Origin: Streptomyces sp. HD
Lineage (GTDB): Bacteria > Actinomycetota > Actinomycetes > Streptomycetales > Streptomycetaceae
Reading direction: 5' to 3'
NCBI RefSeq assembly: GCF_028369295.1
Contig: NZ_JAQMYP010000082.1
Span: 1-34,628, forward strand
Length of the DNA: 34,628 bases
The translations under genes and the position numbers were made by a program. Below are positions 8,258 through 20,802 of the stretch, piece by piece (the first letter of the stretch is position 1; each line of letters starts with the position of its first letter). The notes beneath the pieces were generated by a model, which ran no database searches, was not told the origin of the DNA, and saw nothing but the letters and a program-made list of their open reading frames with translations.

Positions 8258-8313
8258 CGGCCTGCGCGCCGTACACCCCCTGAACTGCCGATCTTCACGA
8301 AGGTTGTCGAACC

Positions 8314-9318
8314 ATGACAGTCGCCATCGACCGCGCGACCGGGAAATCCCGAGGTGAGCGTGGGCCCCGCCGCGGACTGGGCCAGCGCCTGAAGCACGGC
8401 TACCAGAAGCACTGGTACGCCTACGCGATGATCGCCCCGGTGGTGATCGTCCTCGGCGTCCTCGTGCTGTATCCGCTGGTGTACGGCTTCTACCTCACCC
8501 TCACCGACGCCAACAGCCTCAACAGCGCCCGCACGATCGGCGTCAACGAGATCGAGGCCACCTACAAGTTCATCGGCTTCGACAACTACGCCGACATCCT
8601 GTGGGGTGACACGGCCTACGACCGCTTCTGGTCCCACTTCATCTGGACGATCTTCTGGACCGCGGCCTGCGTCACCCTGCACTACACGATCGGCCTGGGC
8701 CTGGCCCTGCTGCTCAACCAGAAGCTGCGCGGGCGCACCCTGTACCGGCTGATCCTGATCCTGCCGTGGGCCGTGCCGACCTTCGTCACCGTCTTCGGCT
8801 GGCGGTTCATGCTCGCCGACGGCGGCATCATCAACTCGTTCCTGGAGACGCTGCACCTGCCGACACCGCTGTGGCTGGAGGACACCTTCTGGCAGCGGTT
8901 CGCCGCGATCATGGTCAACACCTGGTGCGGTGTGCCGTTCATGATGCTGTCGCTGCTGGGCGGACTGCAGTCCATCGACTCCTCGCTGTACGAGGCCGCC
9001 GAGATGGACGGCGCCACCAAGTGGCAGCAGTTCCGGTACGTCACCCTGCCGGGCCTGAGGTCCGTCAGCTCCACCGTCGTACTCCTCGGCATCATCTGGA
9101 CCTTCAACCAGTTCGCCATCATCTTCCTGCTGTTCGGCGACACCGCCCCCGACGCCCAGATCCTTGTCACCTGGGCCTACTACCTCGGCTTCGGACAGCA
9201 GCCGCGCGACTTCGCGCAGTCGGCCGCCTACGGCATGCTGCTGCTGGGCATCCTCGTCGTCTTCACCTCCTTCTACCGCCGCTGGCTGAACCGCAATGAC
9301 CAGCAGCTCGCGATCTGA
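8314..9318 (+). CDS. malF: Maltose/maltodextrin ABC transporter permease MalF
   Basis: The 334-residue inner-membrane permease has six predicted membrane segments, beginning near residues 36-60. The cytoplasmic EAA loop E-A-A-E-M-D-G-A-T-K-W-Q-Q-F near 228-241 contacts the ATPase. It forms the translocation channel with MalG. The N-terminus is basic and soluble for about 30 residues. The ATG is preceded at ten bases by GAAGG (8299-8303). It is shorter than enterobacterial MalF, which has a large extra periplasmic domain, and is typical of Gram-positive sugar permeases. No ATPase gene follows; in Streptomyces the shared MsiK protein fills this role (family knowledge). Confidence 0.93.
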   Translation: MTVAIDRATGKSRGERGPRRGLGQRLKHGYQKHWYAYAMIAPVVIVLGVLVLYPLVYGFYLTLTDANSLNSARTIGVNEIEATYKFIGFDNYADILWGDTAYDRFWSHFIWTIFWTAACVTLHYTIGLGLALLLNQKLRGRTLYRLILILPWAVPTFVTVFGWRFMLADGGIINSFLETLHLPTPLWLEDTFWQRFAAIMVNTWCGVPFMMLSLLGGLQSIDSSLYEAAEMDGATKWQQFRYVTLPGLRSVSSTVVLLGIIWTFNQFAIIFLLFGDTAPDAQILVTWAYYLGFGQQPRDFAQSAAYGMLLLGILVVFTSFYRRWLNRNDQQLAI

Positions 9319-9331
9319 GGCAGGAGTCCCC

Positions 9332-10231
9332 ATGAGTACGACCACTGTTGAGACCCCGGTGAAAAAGCAGGACTCCGTGACCACTGCCACCCCTCGCAAG
9401 GTACGACGCCGCGGCCTCGGCGCCTCCCTGGCCTCCCACGGCATCCTGATCGTGGCGAGCCTGATCGCGCTCTTCCCCGTCGTCTGGCTGGTCTTCCTGT
9501 CCCTCGGCCCGGACAAGGACGACTATCTCCACCCGGGCGGCATCTGGAAGAAGATGACGCTGGACAACTACACGTTCGTCCTCCAGGAGACGAAGTTCCT
9601 CGACTGGCTGACCAGCACGCTCATCGTCACGCTGGGCACCACGCTCATCGGCGTCACCATCGCCGCCACGACCGGGTACGCGGTCTCGCGGATGCGCTTC
9701 CCGGGCTACAAGAAGTTCATGTGGGTGCTGCTCGTGACCCAGATGTTCCCGGTGGCCGTCCTCATGGTGCCGATGTACCAGATCCTTTCCGAGGTCCAGC
9801 TCATCGACAACTACCTCGGTCTCATCCTGGTCTACTGCTCGACGATCGTGCCGTACTGCGCCTGGCTGATGAAGGGCTATTTCGACACGATCCCCTTCGA
9901 GATCGACGAGGCGGGACGCGTCGACGGACTGAGCCCCTTCGGCACGTTCGCGCGACTGATCCTGCCGCTCGCCAAGCCGGGCCTCGCGGTCGCCGCGTTC
10001 TACAGCTTCCTCACGGCCTTCGGCGAGGTCGCGTTCGCGTCGACGTTCATGCTGTCCGACACGAAGTACACGTTCGCCGTCGGACTGCAGACCTTCGTCA
10101 GCGAGCACGACGCGCAGCGCAATCTCATGGCCGCGACGGCCGTCCTGATCGCCATACCGGTCTCCGCCTTCTTCTACTTCGTGCAGAAGAACCTGGTCAC
10201 CGGCCTCACGGCGGGCGGCACCAAGGGCTGA
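9332..10231 (+). CDS. malG: Maltose/maltodextrin ABC transporter permease MalG
   Basis: The 299-residue permease partners MalF. It has about six membrane segments, the first near residues 33-53, and an EAA-type loop D-E-A-G-R-V-D-G-L-S-P-F near 190-201, followed by I-L-P-L-A-K-P-G-L. The ATG at 9332 follows GGCAGGAG and lies 13 bases after the malF stop. An in-frame ATG at 9296 inside malF would add twelve residues without a ribosome site and is rejected. A terminator-like palindrome follows at 10275-10318, closing the malEFG operon. Confidence 0.93.
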   Translation: MSTTTVETPVKKQDSVTTATPRKVRRRGLGASLASHGILIVASLIALFPVVWLVFLSLGPDKDDYLHPGGIWKKMTLDNYTFVLQETKFLDWLTSTLIVTLGTTLIGVTIAATTGYAVSRMRFPGYKKFMWVLLVTQMFPVAVLMVPMYQILSEVQLIDNYLGLILVYCSTIVPYCAWLMKGYFDTIPFEIDEAGRVDGLSPFGTFARLILPLAKPGLAVAAFYSFLTAFGEVAFASTFMLSDTKYTFAVGLQTFVSEHDAQRNLMAATAVLIAIPVSAFFYFVQKNLVTGLTAGGTKG

Positions 10232-10274
10232 GCCCAGGGCTCACCATGACTCCCGTGCGCCTCGGCGCGCGGGT

Positions 10275-10318
10275 GGCGGCCGCGGTGCCCATCCGACCCC
10301 GCTGTCACCGCGGCCGCC
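10275..10318 (+). terminator. Terminator-like palindrome after malG
   Basis: GGCGGCCGCGGTG (10275-10287) pairs exactly with CACCGCGGCCGCC (10306-10318) around an 18-base loop. It has no T-tract, as is usual for Streptomyces terminators. It separates malEFG from aglA, so aglA may have its own promoter in the AT-richer stretch at about 10325-10400. I could not identify confident promoter hexamers there. Confidence 0.6.
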
Positions 10319-10422
10319 TCACATCCGTGCGCCGAAGATTCCTGGATTTCCGCAAAACCGCGAAAACCTGCAAGCCGCACCATTTATCTGTGACCCGAAC
10401 CCAGTTACGCATCAAGGACGCC

Positions 10423-12099
10423 ATGAGCCAGCACTCCGCCGACCCGGCCCCGACCCCCACTTCCGCAGCGGCCGTCGCCACCGTCGCCAAGCGCAGCGAC
10501 TGGTGGCGGGACGCGGTGATCTACCAGGTCTATCCGCGCAGCTTCGCCGACAGCAACGGCGATGGCATGGGTGATCTGGAAGGCGTACGCTCCCGCCTCC
10601 CGTATCTGCGCGACCTCGGCGTGGACGCCGTGTGGCTCAGCCCCTTCTACGCCTCCCCGCAGGCCGACGCCGGCTACGACGTCGCCGACTACCGGGCCGT
10701 CGACCCGATGTTCGGCAACCTGCTCGACGCGGACGCGCTGATCCGCGACGCCCGCGAGCTGGGCCTGCGGATCATCGTCGACCTGGTGCCCAACCACTCC
10801 TCCGACCAGCACGAGTGGTTCAAGCGGGCGATCGCCGAGGGACCGGGCTCCCCGCTGCGCGACCGCTACCACTTCCGTCCCGGCAAGGGCGCGAACGGTG
10901 AACTGCCGCCCAACGACTGGGAGTCCATCTTCGGTGGCCCGGCGTGGACGCGGGTCGCCGACGGGGAGTGGTATCTGCACCTCTTCGCGCCCGAGCAGCC
11001 CGACTTCAACTGGGAACACCCGGCGGTGGGCGACGAGTTCCGTTCCATCCTCCGCTTCTGGCTGGACATGGGCGTCGACGGCTTCCGTATCGACGTGGCG
11101 CACGGCCTGGTGAAGGCGGAGGGGCTGCCGGACCTCGGATCCCACGAGCAGCTCAAGCTGCTGGGCAACGATGTCATGCCGTTCTTCGACCAGGACGGTG
11201 TGCACGCGATCTACCGCCAGTGGCGCACGGTCCTCGACGAGTACGCGGGTGAGCGCATCTTCGTGGCGGAGGCCTGGACCCCGACCGTCGAGCGCACCGC
11301 GAACTACGTACGCCCGGACGAGCTGCACCAGGCGTTCAACTTCCAGTACCTGGGCACGGACTGGGACGCGGAGGAGCTCCGCAAGGTCATCGACCGCACC
11401 CTGGAGGCGATGCGCCCCGTCGGCGCCCCCGCCACCTGGGTCCTCTCCAACCACGACGTCACCCGCCACGCGACGCGCTTCGCGAACCCCCCGGGCCTCG
11501 GCACCCAGATCCGCACGGCGGGCGACCGCGAGCTGGGCCTGCGCCGAGCCCGCGCGGCGACCCTGCTGATGCTGGCCCTGCCCGGCTCGGCGTACGTCTA
11601 CCAGGGCGAGGAGCTCGGCCTGCCGGACGTCGTCGACCTCCCCGACGAGGTCCGCCAGGACCCGGCGTACTTCCGGGGCGCAGGCCAGGACGGCTTCCGC
11701 GACGGCTGCCGGGTGCCGATCCCGTGGACGCGCACCGGATCGTCGTACGGCTTCGGCAGCGGGGGCAGCTGGCTGCCGCAGCCGGCGTCCTGGGGAGAGC
11801 TGAGCGTCGAGGCCCAGACCGGCGTCGCCGGCTCGACCCTGGAGCTCTACCGCGCCGCCCTCGCGGCCCGTCGCGAGCACCCCGACCTCGGGGCCGGCGT
11901 CGAGGTGGAGTGGCTGCGCGCACCCGAGGGCGTCCTGGCCTTCCGGCGCGGCGAGTTCGTGTGCGTGGCGAACACCACCGGGGAGTCCGTCACCCTCCCC
12001 GCGCACGGCCGCACCCTGCTGACCAGCGACGAGATCACCGAGGCGGACGGCGAGGCAAAGGTCCCGGCGGACACCACGGTGTGGTGGACGACGGCCTGA
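10423..12099 (+). CDS. aglA: GH13 alpha-glucosidase
   Basis: The 558-residue enzyme hydrolyses alpha-glucosidic bonds of short maltodextrins. It has no signal peptide, so it acts in the cytosol on sugars imported by MalEFG. GH13 regions in order: D-L-V-P-N-H near residue 121; G-F-R-I-D-V-A-H with nucleophile D224; F-V-A-E-A-W with acid/base E283; and S-N-H-D with D345. Opening W-W-R-D-A-V-I-Y-Q-V-Y-P-R-S-F is typical of the oligo-1,6-glucosidase/alpha-glucosidase group. The ATG at 10423 is preceded by a weak AAGGAC; the frame stays open upstream through malG, but that part is not coding. It lies in the same order as in the S. coelicolor mal region. Confidence 0.92.
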   Translation: MSQHSADPAPTPTSAAAVATVAKRSDWWRDAVIYQVYPRSFADSNGDGMGDLEGVRSRLPYLRDLGVDAVWLSPFYASPQADAGYDVADYRAVDPMFGNLLDADALIRDARELGLRIIVDLVPNHSSDQHEWFKRAIAEGPGSPLRDRYHFRPGKGANGELPPNDWESIFGGPAWTRVADGEWYLHLFAPEQPDFNWEHPAVGDEFRSILRFWLDMGVDGFRIDVAHGLVKAEGLPDLGSHEQLKLLGNDVMPFFDQDGVHAIYRQWRTVLDEYAGERIFVAEAWTPTVERTANYVRPDELHQAFNFQYLGTDWDAEELRKVIDRTLEAMRPVGAPATWVLSNHDVTRHATRFANPPGLGTQIRTAGDRELGLRRARAATLLMLALPGSAYVYQGEELGLPDVVDLPDEVRQDPAYFRGAGQDGFRDGCRVPIPWTRTGSSYGFGSGGSWLPQPASWGELSVEAQTGVAGSTLELYRAALAARREHPDLGAGVEVEWLRAPEGVLAFRRGEFVCVANTTGESVTLPAHGRTLLTSDEITEADGEAKVPADTTVWWTTA

Positions 12100-12107
12100 C
12101 CGACCAC

Positions 12108-12146
12108 GCCTGTGGCCCACCACCGTGACGGTGGTGGGCCACAGGC
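12108..12146. terminator. Bidirectional terminator between aglA and the amylase remnant
   Basis: A 19-base arm starting GCCTGTGGCCCACCACC at 12108 pairs exactly with 12128-12146, leaving a minimal loop. It begins nine bases after the aglA stop and lies 16 bases from the end of the convergent minus-strand gene, so it can serve both. Confidence 0.85.
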
Positions 12147-12161
12147 CGCCCCGCGGATCGG

Positions 12162-13241
12162 TTACTTCCAGCTGTCCGTCGAGGCGTAGCCGCTCGACGT
12201 CCCCGTGGTGTACGACCGGTTCGTGCCCGATTCCCAGGTGACGTTCCCGGAGCTGTCCTTCTTGAGGTACCTGTACTCGAACGACGTGTAGACCGGCACG
12301 CTCGCCGTCCCCGACCAGACCGGGTAGCCCGACGACGACAGCTTCACCGCCTTCGACGTGTCCCAGCCGCCCAGCGCCGCGATCGAACCGACCACGTAGA
12401 CGTCCTGGCCGGTCGTGGTGGGCGCGTACGCGTTGAAGGTCGCCGTCACCGTCGAGGTGCCGTCGTCCGGGTCCTCGCAGGTGTCGCAGGGCGTGAACGC
12501 ACCGTCGTAGAAGGCGATCGCGCTCTTCGCGGGATCGTCAGGCTCGCGTTGCCGCCGGACACCGTCACCGAAGTCGCGCCGTTGTCGACGACGTTCGCGT
12601 ACGTCCCGTCGGCCATTCCGGTCGCGAAGGTGTACGTAGCTGCCGACGAACCGTTGTTCAAGGTCGGGCAGGCCCAGCAGCTCGCAGTTCTGGATCTCGG
12701 AGAGGTTCGACCAGTCGTCGATGATCAGGTCGGAGTCGTTGCACTCCGCCGACGTGTGGTAGTCGTCCGGGTCCCAGTCGGGGGTGTCGTACTTGTTGGT
12801 GATCGTCGTGCCGTTGTAGCCGGTGCCGGTCTGCGCGGCCGTGTGGTTGATCACCGCGTCCGTGTATACCTTCACGCCCGCGGTATGGCAGGCCTTCACC
12901 ATCGAGGCGAACTGCGCCGCCGTCCCGAAGCGGCCGTTCAGGTCGTAGGAGTACGGCTGGTAGACATCCCACCAGTAGTAGTTGGTCTGCTTCAGCGACT
13001 CGGCCGGCGGGGCGACCCACACCGCGCCGTAGCCGTTCGGGCCGAGCACGTCCGTGCACTCGGCGGCGACCGAGTCCCAGTTGTAGGACCAGAGGTCGGC
13101 GATCACATCACCCGAGGTCGTGGCGTCCGCGCGGGCAGGCGTCGCGGGCAGGGCCAGCGCACCCGCGAACGCGAGGGCACCGGCAGCGGCGGCGGTCGCG
13201 GCGCGGCGGAGGACACCCGGGCAGTGGTGTCTGAGAGGCAT
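12162..13241 (-). pseudogene. Decayed secreted alpha-amylase with intact CBM20 starch-binding domain
   Basis: Reading from ATG 13241 (GGAG site upstream) gives a signal peptide ending near A-R-A, then the first GH13 part through N-C-E-L-L-G-L-P-D-L. At about 12660 the sequence jumps to the C-terminal beta domain (N-N-G-S-S-A-A-T-Y-T-F) in another frame. Against the neighbouring intact amylase, about 680 bases are missing, including all three catalytic acids. Near 12530 one base appears lost (CCGCGAAG where CCGGCGAAG would give P-A-K-S), which returns to the first frame. A 359-codon frame therefore stays open: truncated amylase, about 42 meaningless residues, then a complete CBM20 with G-G-W-D and W-E-S-G-T-N-R. 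It cannot be an amylase but might make a secreted starch-binding protein. Sequencing or assembly error is possible. Confidence 0.8.
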
Positions 13242-13283
13242 GTGCGGCTCCGGAAGCGAAGTCGGACACAAGTCGTCGGACGT

Positions 13284-13300
13284 CTGCAGGAAATGTGCAG
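13284..13300. promoter_or_regulatory. Possible operator in the divergent amylase promoter region
   Basis: CTGCAGGAAATGTGCAG has CTGCA/TGCAG arms around seven bases. It lies 43 bases upstream of the amylase-remnant start and resembles half of the CTTGCA/TGCAAG motifs at malE. The match is weak. Confidence 0.25.
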
Positions 13301-13361
13301 GTCTGGATTTCAACTACCCGTGAGAGTGGGGAAGTTGTGAAGAGACGTCAAGGCGACGCGT

Positions 13362-13373
13362 GAAAGTTCTTTC
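13362..13373. promoter_or_regulatory. Candidate MalR operator at the amylase promoters
   Basis: GAAAG-TT-CTTTC is a perfect 5-2-5 palindrome, fitting GMAAG-NN-CTTKC seen at malR/malE and the pullulanase. It lies 17 bases upstream of the predicted -35 of the plus-strand amylase, and could also control the divergent amylase remnant. Confidence 0.55.
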
Positions 13374-13390
13374 TGTGAATTTCAAACCTC

Positions 13391-13420
13391 TTGCTGTAAA
13401 GCTTTCGTTAGCGGTACGTT
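13391..13420 (+). promoter_or_regulatory. Predicted alpha-amylase promoter
   Basis: TTGCTG (13391-13396) and TACGTT (13415-13420) are 18 bases apart. Sequence and spacing match the pullulanase promoter at 15243-15272 closely, including the flanking TAAA-CTTTCG and the TCGCG after the -10 box. Confidence 0.55.
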
Positions 13421-13501
13421 CGCGCCCGGCGCCCGGCAACGAAGCCGCGCCGCGGCGCAGGGGGGATCCGAACTGAGCCGCTCTCGCAAGGAGTTCAGCC
13501 T

Positions 13502-14929
13502 GTGATATCGACACGCTCGGCGCCCCCGAAGCGCCACAGGAAGCGACGCCGTACCGCCCTCGCGGCCACAGTGACCGCGTTCGCCGCAGCGGGCGCCGCG
13601 GCCCTGTGGGTCCCCGGCGGCACGGCATCCGCCTCTCCGCCCGGCACCAAGGACGTCACCGCGGTGATGTTCGAGTGGAACTTCGCCTCGGTCGCCAAGG
13701 AGTGCACCAACACCCTCGGCCCCGCCGGCTACGGCTACGTCCAGGTCTCCCCGCCCGCCGAGCACATCCAGGGCTCCCAGTGGTGGACCTCGTACCAGCC
13801 GGTCAGCTACAAGATCGCCGGCCGCCTCGGCGACGCCACCGCCTTCAAGAACATGATCGACACCTGCCATGCCGCGGGCGTGAAGGTCGTCGCCGACACC
13901 GTCATCAACCACATGTCCGCGGGCAGCGGCACCGGCACCGGCGGCTCGTCGTACACGAAGTACAACTACCCCGGCCTGTACTCCTCGGCCGACATGGACG
14001 ACTGCACGTCGAGCATCAGCGACTACACCAACCGCACCAACGTCCAGAACTGCGAACTCGTCGGCCTCGCCGACCTGGACACCGGCGAGGAGTACGTCCG
14101 CGCCACCATCGCCAAGTACATGAACACCCTGCTCGGCTACGGAGTGGACGGCTTCCGCGTCGACGGGGCCAAGCACATCCCGGCGGCCGACCTGGGCAAC
14201 ATCAAGTCGCGTCTGACGAACCCCTCCGCGTACTGGAAGCAGGAGGTCATCCACGGCAGCGGCGAGGCCGTCCAGCCCACCGAGTACACGGGCAACGGCG
14301 ACGTCCAGGAGTTCCGCTACGCCTACGACCTCAAGCGGGTCTTCAACAACGAGAACCTCGCCTATCTCAAGAACTACGGCGAGGGCTGGGGCTACATGAG
14401 CAGCGGCGTCTCCGGTGTCTTCGTCGACAACCACGACACCGAGCGCAACGGCTCCACCCTGAACTACAAGGACGGCGCCAACTACACGCTGGCCAACGTC
14501 TTCATGCTCGCCCACCCGTACGGCGCCCCGGACATCAACTCCGGCTACGAGTGGTCCGACACGGACGCCGGCCCGCCCAACGGCGGCTCCGTGACCGCCT
14601 GCTACCAGAACGGCTGGAAGTGCCAGCACGCCTGGCCGGAGATCATCCGCATGGTGGCCTTCCGCAACGCCACCCGCGGCGAGTCGGTCACCAACTGGTG
14701 GGACAACGGCGGCGACGCCATCGCCTTCGGGCGGGGCAGTAAGGGCTACGTCGCCATCAACCACGAGTCGAGCAGCCTGAGCCGCACCTATCAGACGTCC
14801 CTCGCGGCCGGCACGTACTGCAACGTGCAGAACAACACGACGGTGACGGTGAACTCCAGCGGCCAGTTCACGGCCACCCTGGGCGCCAACACCGCCCTCG
14901 CGATCTACACAGGCAAGTCCAGCTGCTGA
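13502..14929 (+). CDS. Secreted alpha-amylase (GH13), no starch-binding domain
   Basis: The 475-residue exoenzyme cuts internal alpha-1,4 bonds of starch. A basic signal peptide (K-R-H-R-K-R-R-R then a hydrophobic stretch) ends near A-S-A, residue 43. The catalytic barrel has V-A-D-T-V-I-N-H near 131-138, G-V-D-G-F-R-V-D-G-A-K-H with nucleophile D221, K-Q-E-V-I-H with acid/base E248, and V-D-N-H-D-T-E with D312. A beta-sandwich domain ends at residue 475; no CBM20 follows. Calcium-binding is typical of this Streptomyces group. The start is GTG, eight bases after AAGGAG (13488-13493). Control is probably by MalR. It is divergent from a decayed paralogue that carries the CBM20 this one lacks. 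Confidence 0.95.
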   Translation: MISTRSAPPKRHRKRRRTALAATVTAFAAAGAAALWVPGGTASASPPGTKDVTAVMFEWNFASVAKECTNTLGPAGYGYVQVSPPAEHIQGSQWWTSYQPVSYKIAGRLGDATAFKNMIDTCHAAGVKVVADTVINHMSAGSGTGTGGSSYTKYNYPGLYSSADMDDCTSSISDYTNRTNVQNCELVGLADLDTGEEYVRATIAKYMNTLLGYGVDGFRVDGAKHIPAADLGNIKSRLTNPSAYWKQEVIHGSGEAVQPTEYTGNGDVQEFRYAYDLKRVFNNENLAYLKNYGEGWGYMSSGVSGVFVDNHDTERNGSTLNYKDGANYTLANVFMLAHPYGAPDINSGYEWSDTDAGPPNGGSVTACYQNGWKCQHAWPEIIRMVAFRNATRGESVTNWWDNGGDAIAFGRGSKGYVAINHESSSLSRTYQTSLAAGTYCNVQNNTTVTVNSSGQFTATLGANTALAIYTGKSSC

Positions 14930-14940
14930 ACAGCCCCTGG

Positions 14941-14982
14941 GGAACGTGGGATTGACGCTCATGGAGTGTCGTCCTACGTTCC
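14941..14982 (+). terminator. Possible terminator after the alpha-amylase
   Basis: GGAACGTGGG (14941-14950) can pair with CCTACGTTCC (14973-14982) in RNA, allowing one G-U pair and leaving the last pair open, with a 22-base loop. It lies eleven bases after the amylase stop. The stem is short for the region. Confidence 0.4.
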
Positions 14983-15131
14983 CTGTCAAGTGTGGCAGCA
15001 TGGCCCCGCAGTCCGCCCTCCCCGTGAGCGGCGCCGCCCTGACCGCCACGGTTCCGGCCCGCTCCCTGGTCGCGTACACCGTCAAGGCGTCGCAGGTCGA
15101 GCGTCTCGCCCTGCCGAGCAGCTTCCGCTGA
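14966..15131 (+). pseudogene. Possible remnant of a secreted glycoside hydrolase C-terminus
   Basis: The 389-base gap between the amylase and pullulanase genes holds a frame (14946-15131) whose later part reads L-P-V-S-G-A-A-L-T-A-T-V-P-A-R-S-L-V-A-Y-T-V. That pattern is like the last beta strands of several secreted glycoside hydrolases (GH30- or GH13-type C-terminal domains). There is no ribosome site, no catalytic domain, and the upstream residues do not fit. It may mark another gene lost by recombination here, or be chance. The rest of the gap is the pullulanase promoter. Confidence 0.3.
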
Positions 15132-15213
15132 AAGTGCTCCGGGCCGTACAACACGCTGCCCTGGCGGCTGGGGCTGCTCGCCCAGACCAACCCGCCCTGC
15201 AGAGCGTTCATGT

Positions 15214-15246
15214 GAAAGTTCTTGCCGATGGTTTCAAGACTCTTGC
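15214..15246. promoter_or_regulatory. Candidate MalR operators at the pullulanase promoter
   Basis: GAAAG-TT-CTTGC at 15214-15225 is a 5-2-5 repeat with one mismatch. A second TCAAG-ACT-CTTGC at 15234-15246 overlaps the predicted -35. The first is at the same place relative to the promoter as the amylase operator. Confidence 0.55.
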
Positions 15247-15272
15247 TGTAAACCTTTCGGCGGCGATACGGT
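15243..15272 (+). promoter_or_regulatory. Predicted pullulanase promoter
   Basis: TTGCTG (15243-15248) and TACGGT (15267-15272) are 18 bases apart. They align base for base with the amylase promoter at 13391-13420, with only small changes in the spacer. Confidence 0.55.
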
Positions 15273-15318
15273 CGCGCGGGGTCGGACCCAAAGAGCCGTA
15301 TTCGCAAGGAGCCCATCT

Positions 15319-20727
<5,409 letters not shown>

Positions 20728-20741
20728 CACGGCGCTAGCTT

Positions 20742-20778
20742 GAATGGGGCGGGCCCGGTCACCGGGCCCGCCCCATTC
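20742..20778 (+). terminator. Strong terminator after the pullulanase gene
   Basis: GAATGGGGCGGGCCCGG (20742-20758) pairs perfectly with 20762-20778 around the loop TCA. It starts 14 bases after the pullulanase stop. It lies upstream of the next gene's start, which argues against the in-frame ATG at 20740 being used. Confidence 0.85.
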
Positions 20779-20802
20779 GTGCGTACCCAAGGGCGAGCGA
20801 CG

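Noticed and set aside
9721..10422. Upstream extension of aglA into malG
   Set aside because: The extension reads malG in a wrong frame and crosses a terminator-like palindrome; the GH13 fold begins after ATG 10423.
20740..20802. Earlier in-frame start of the PP2C gene
   Set aside because: These codons lie within the pullulanase terminator, and no ribosome site precedes them.
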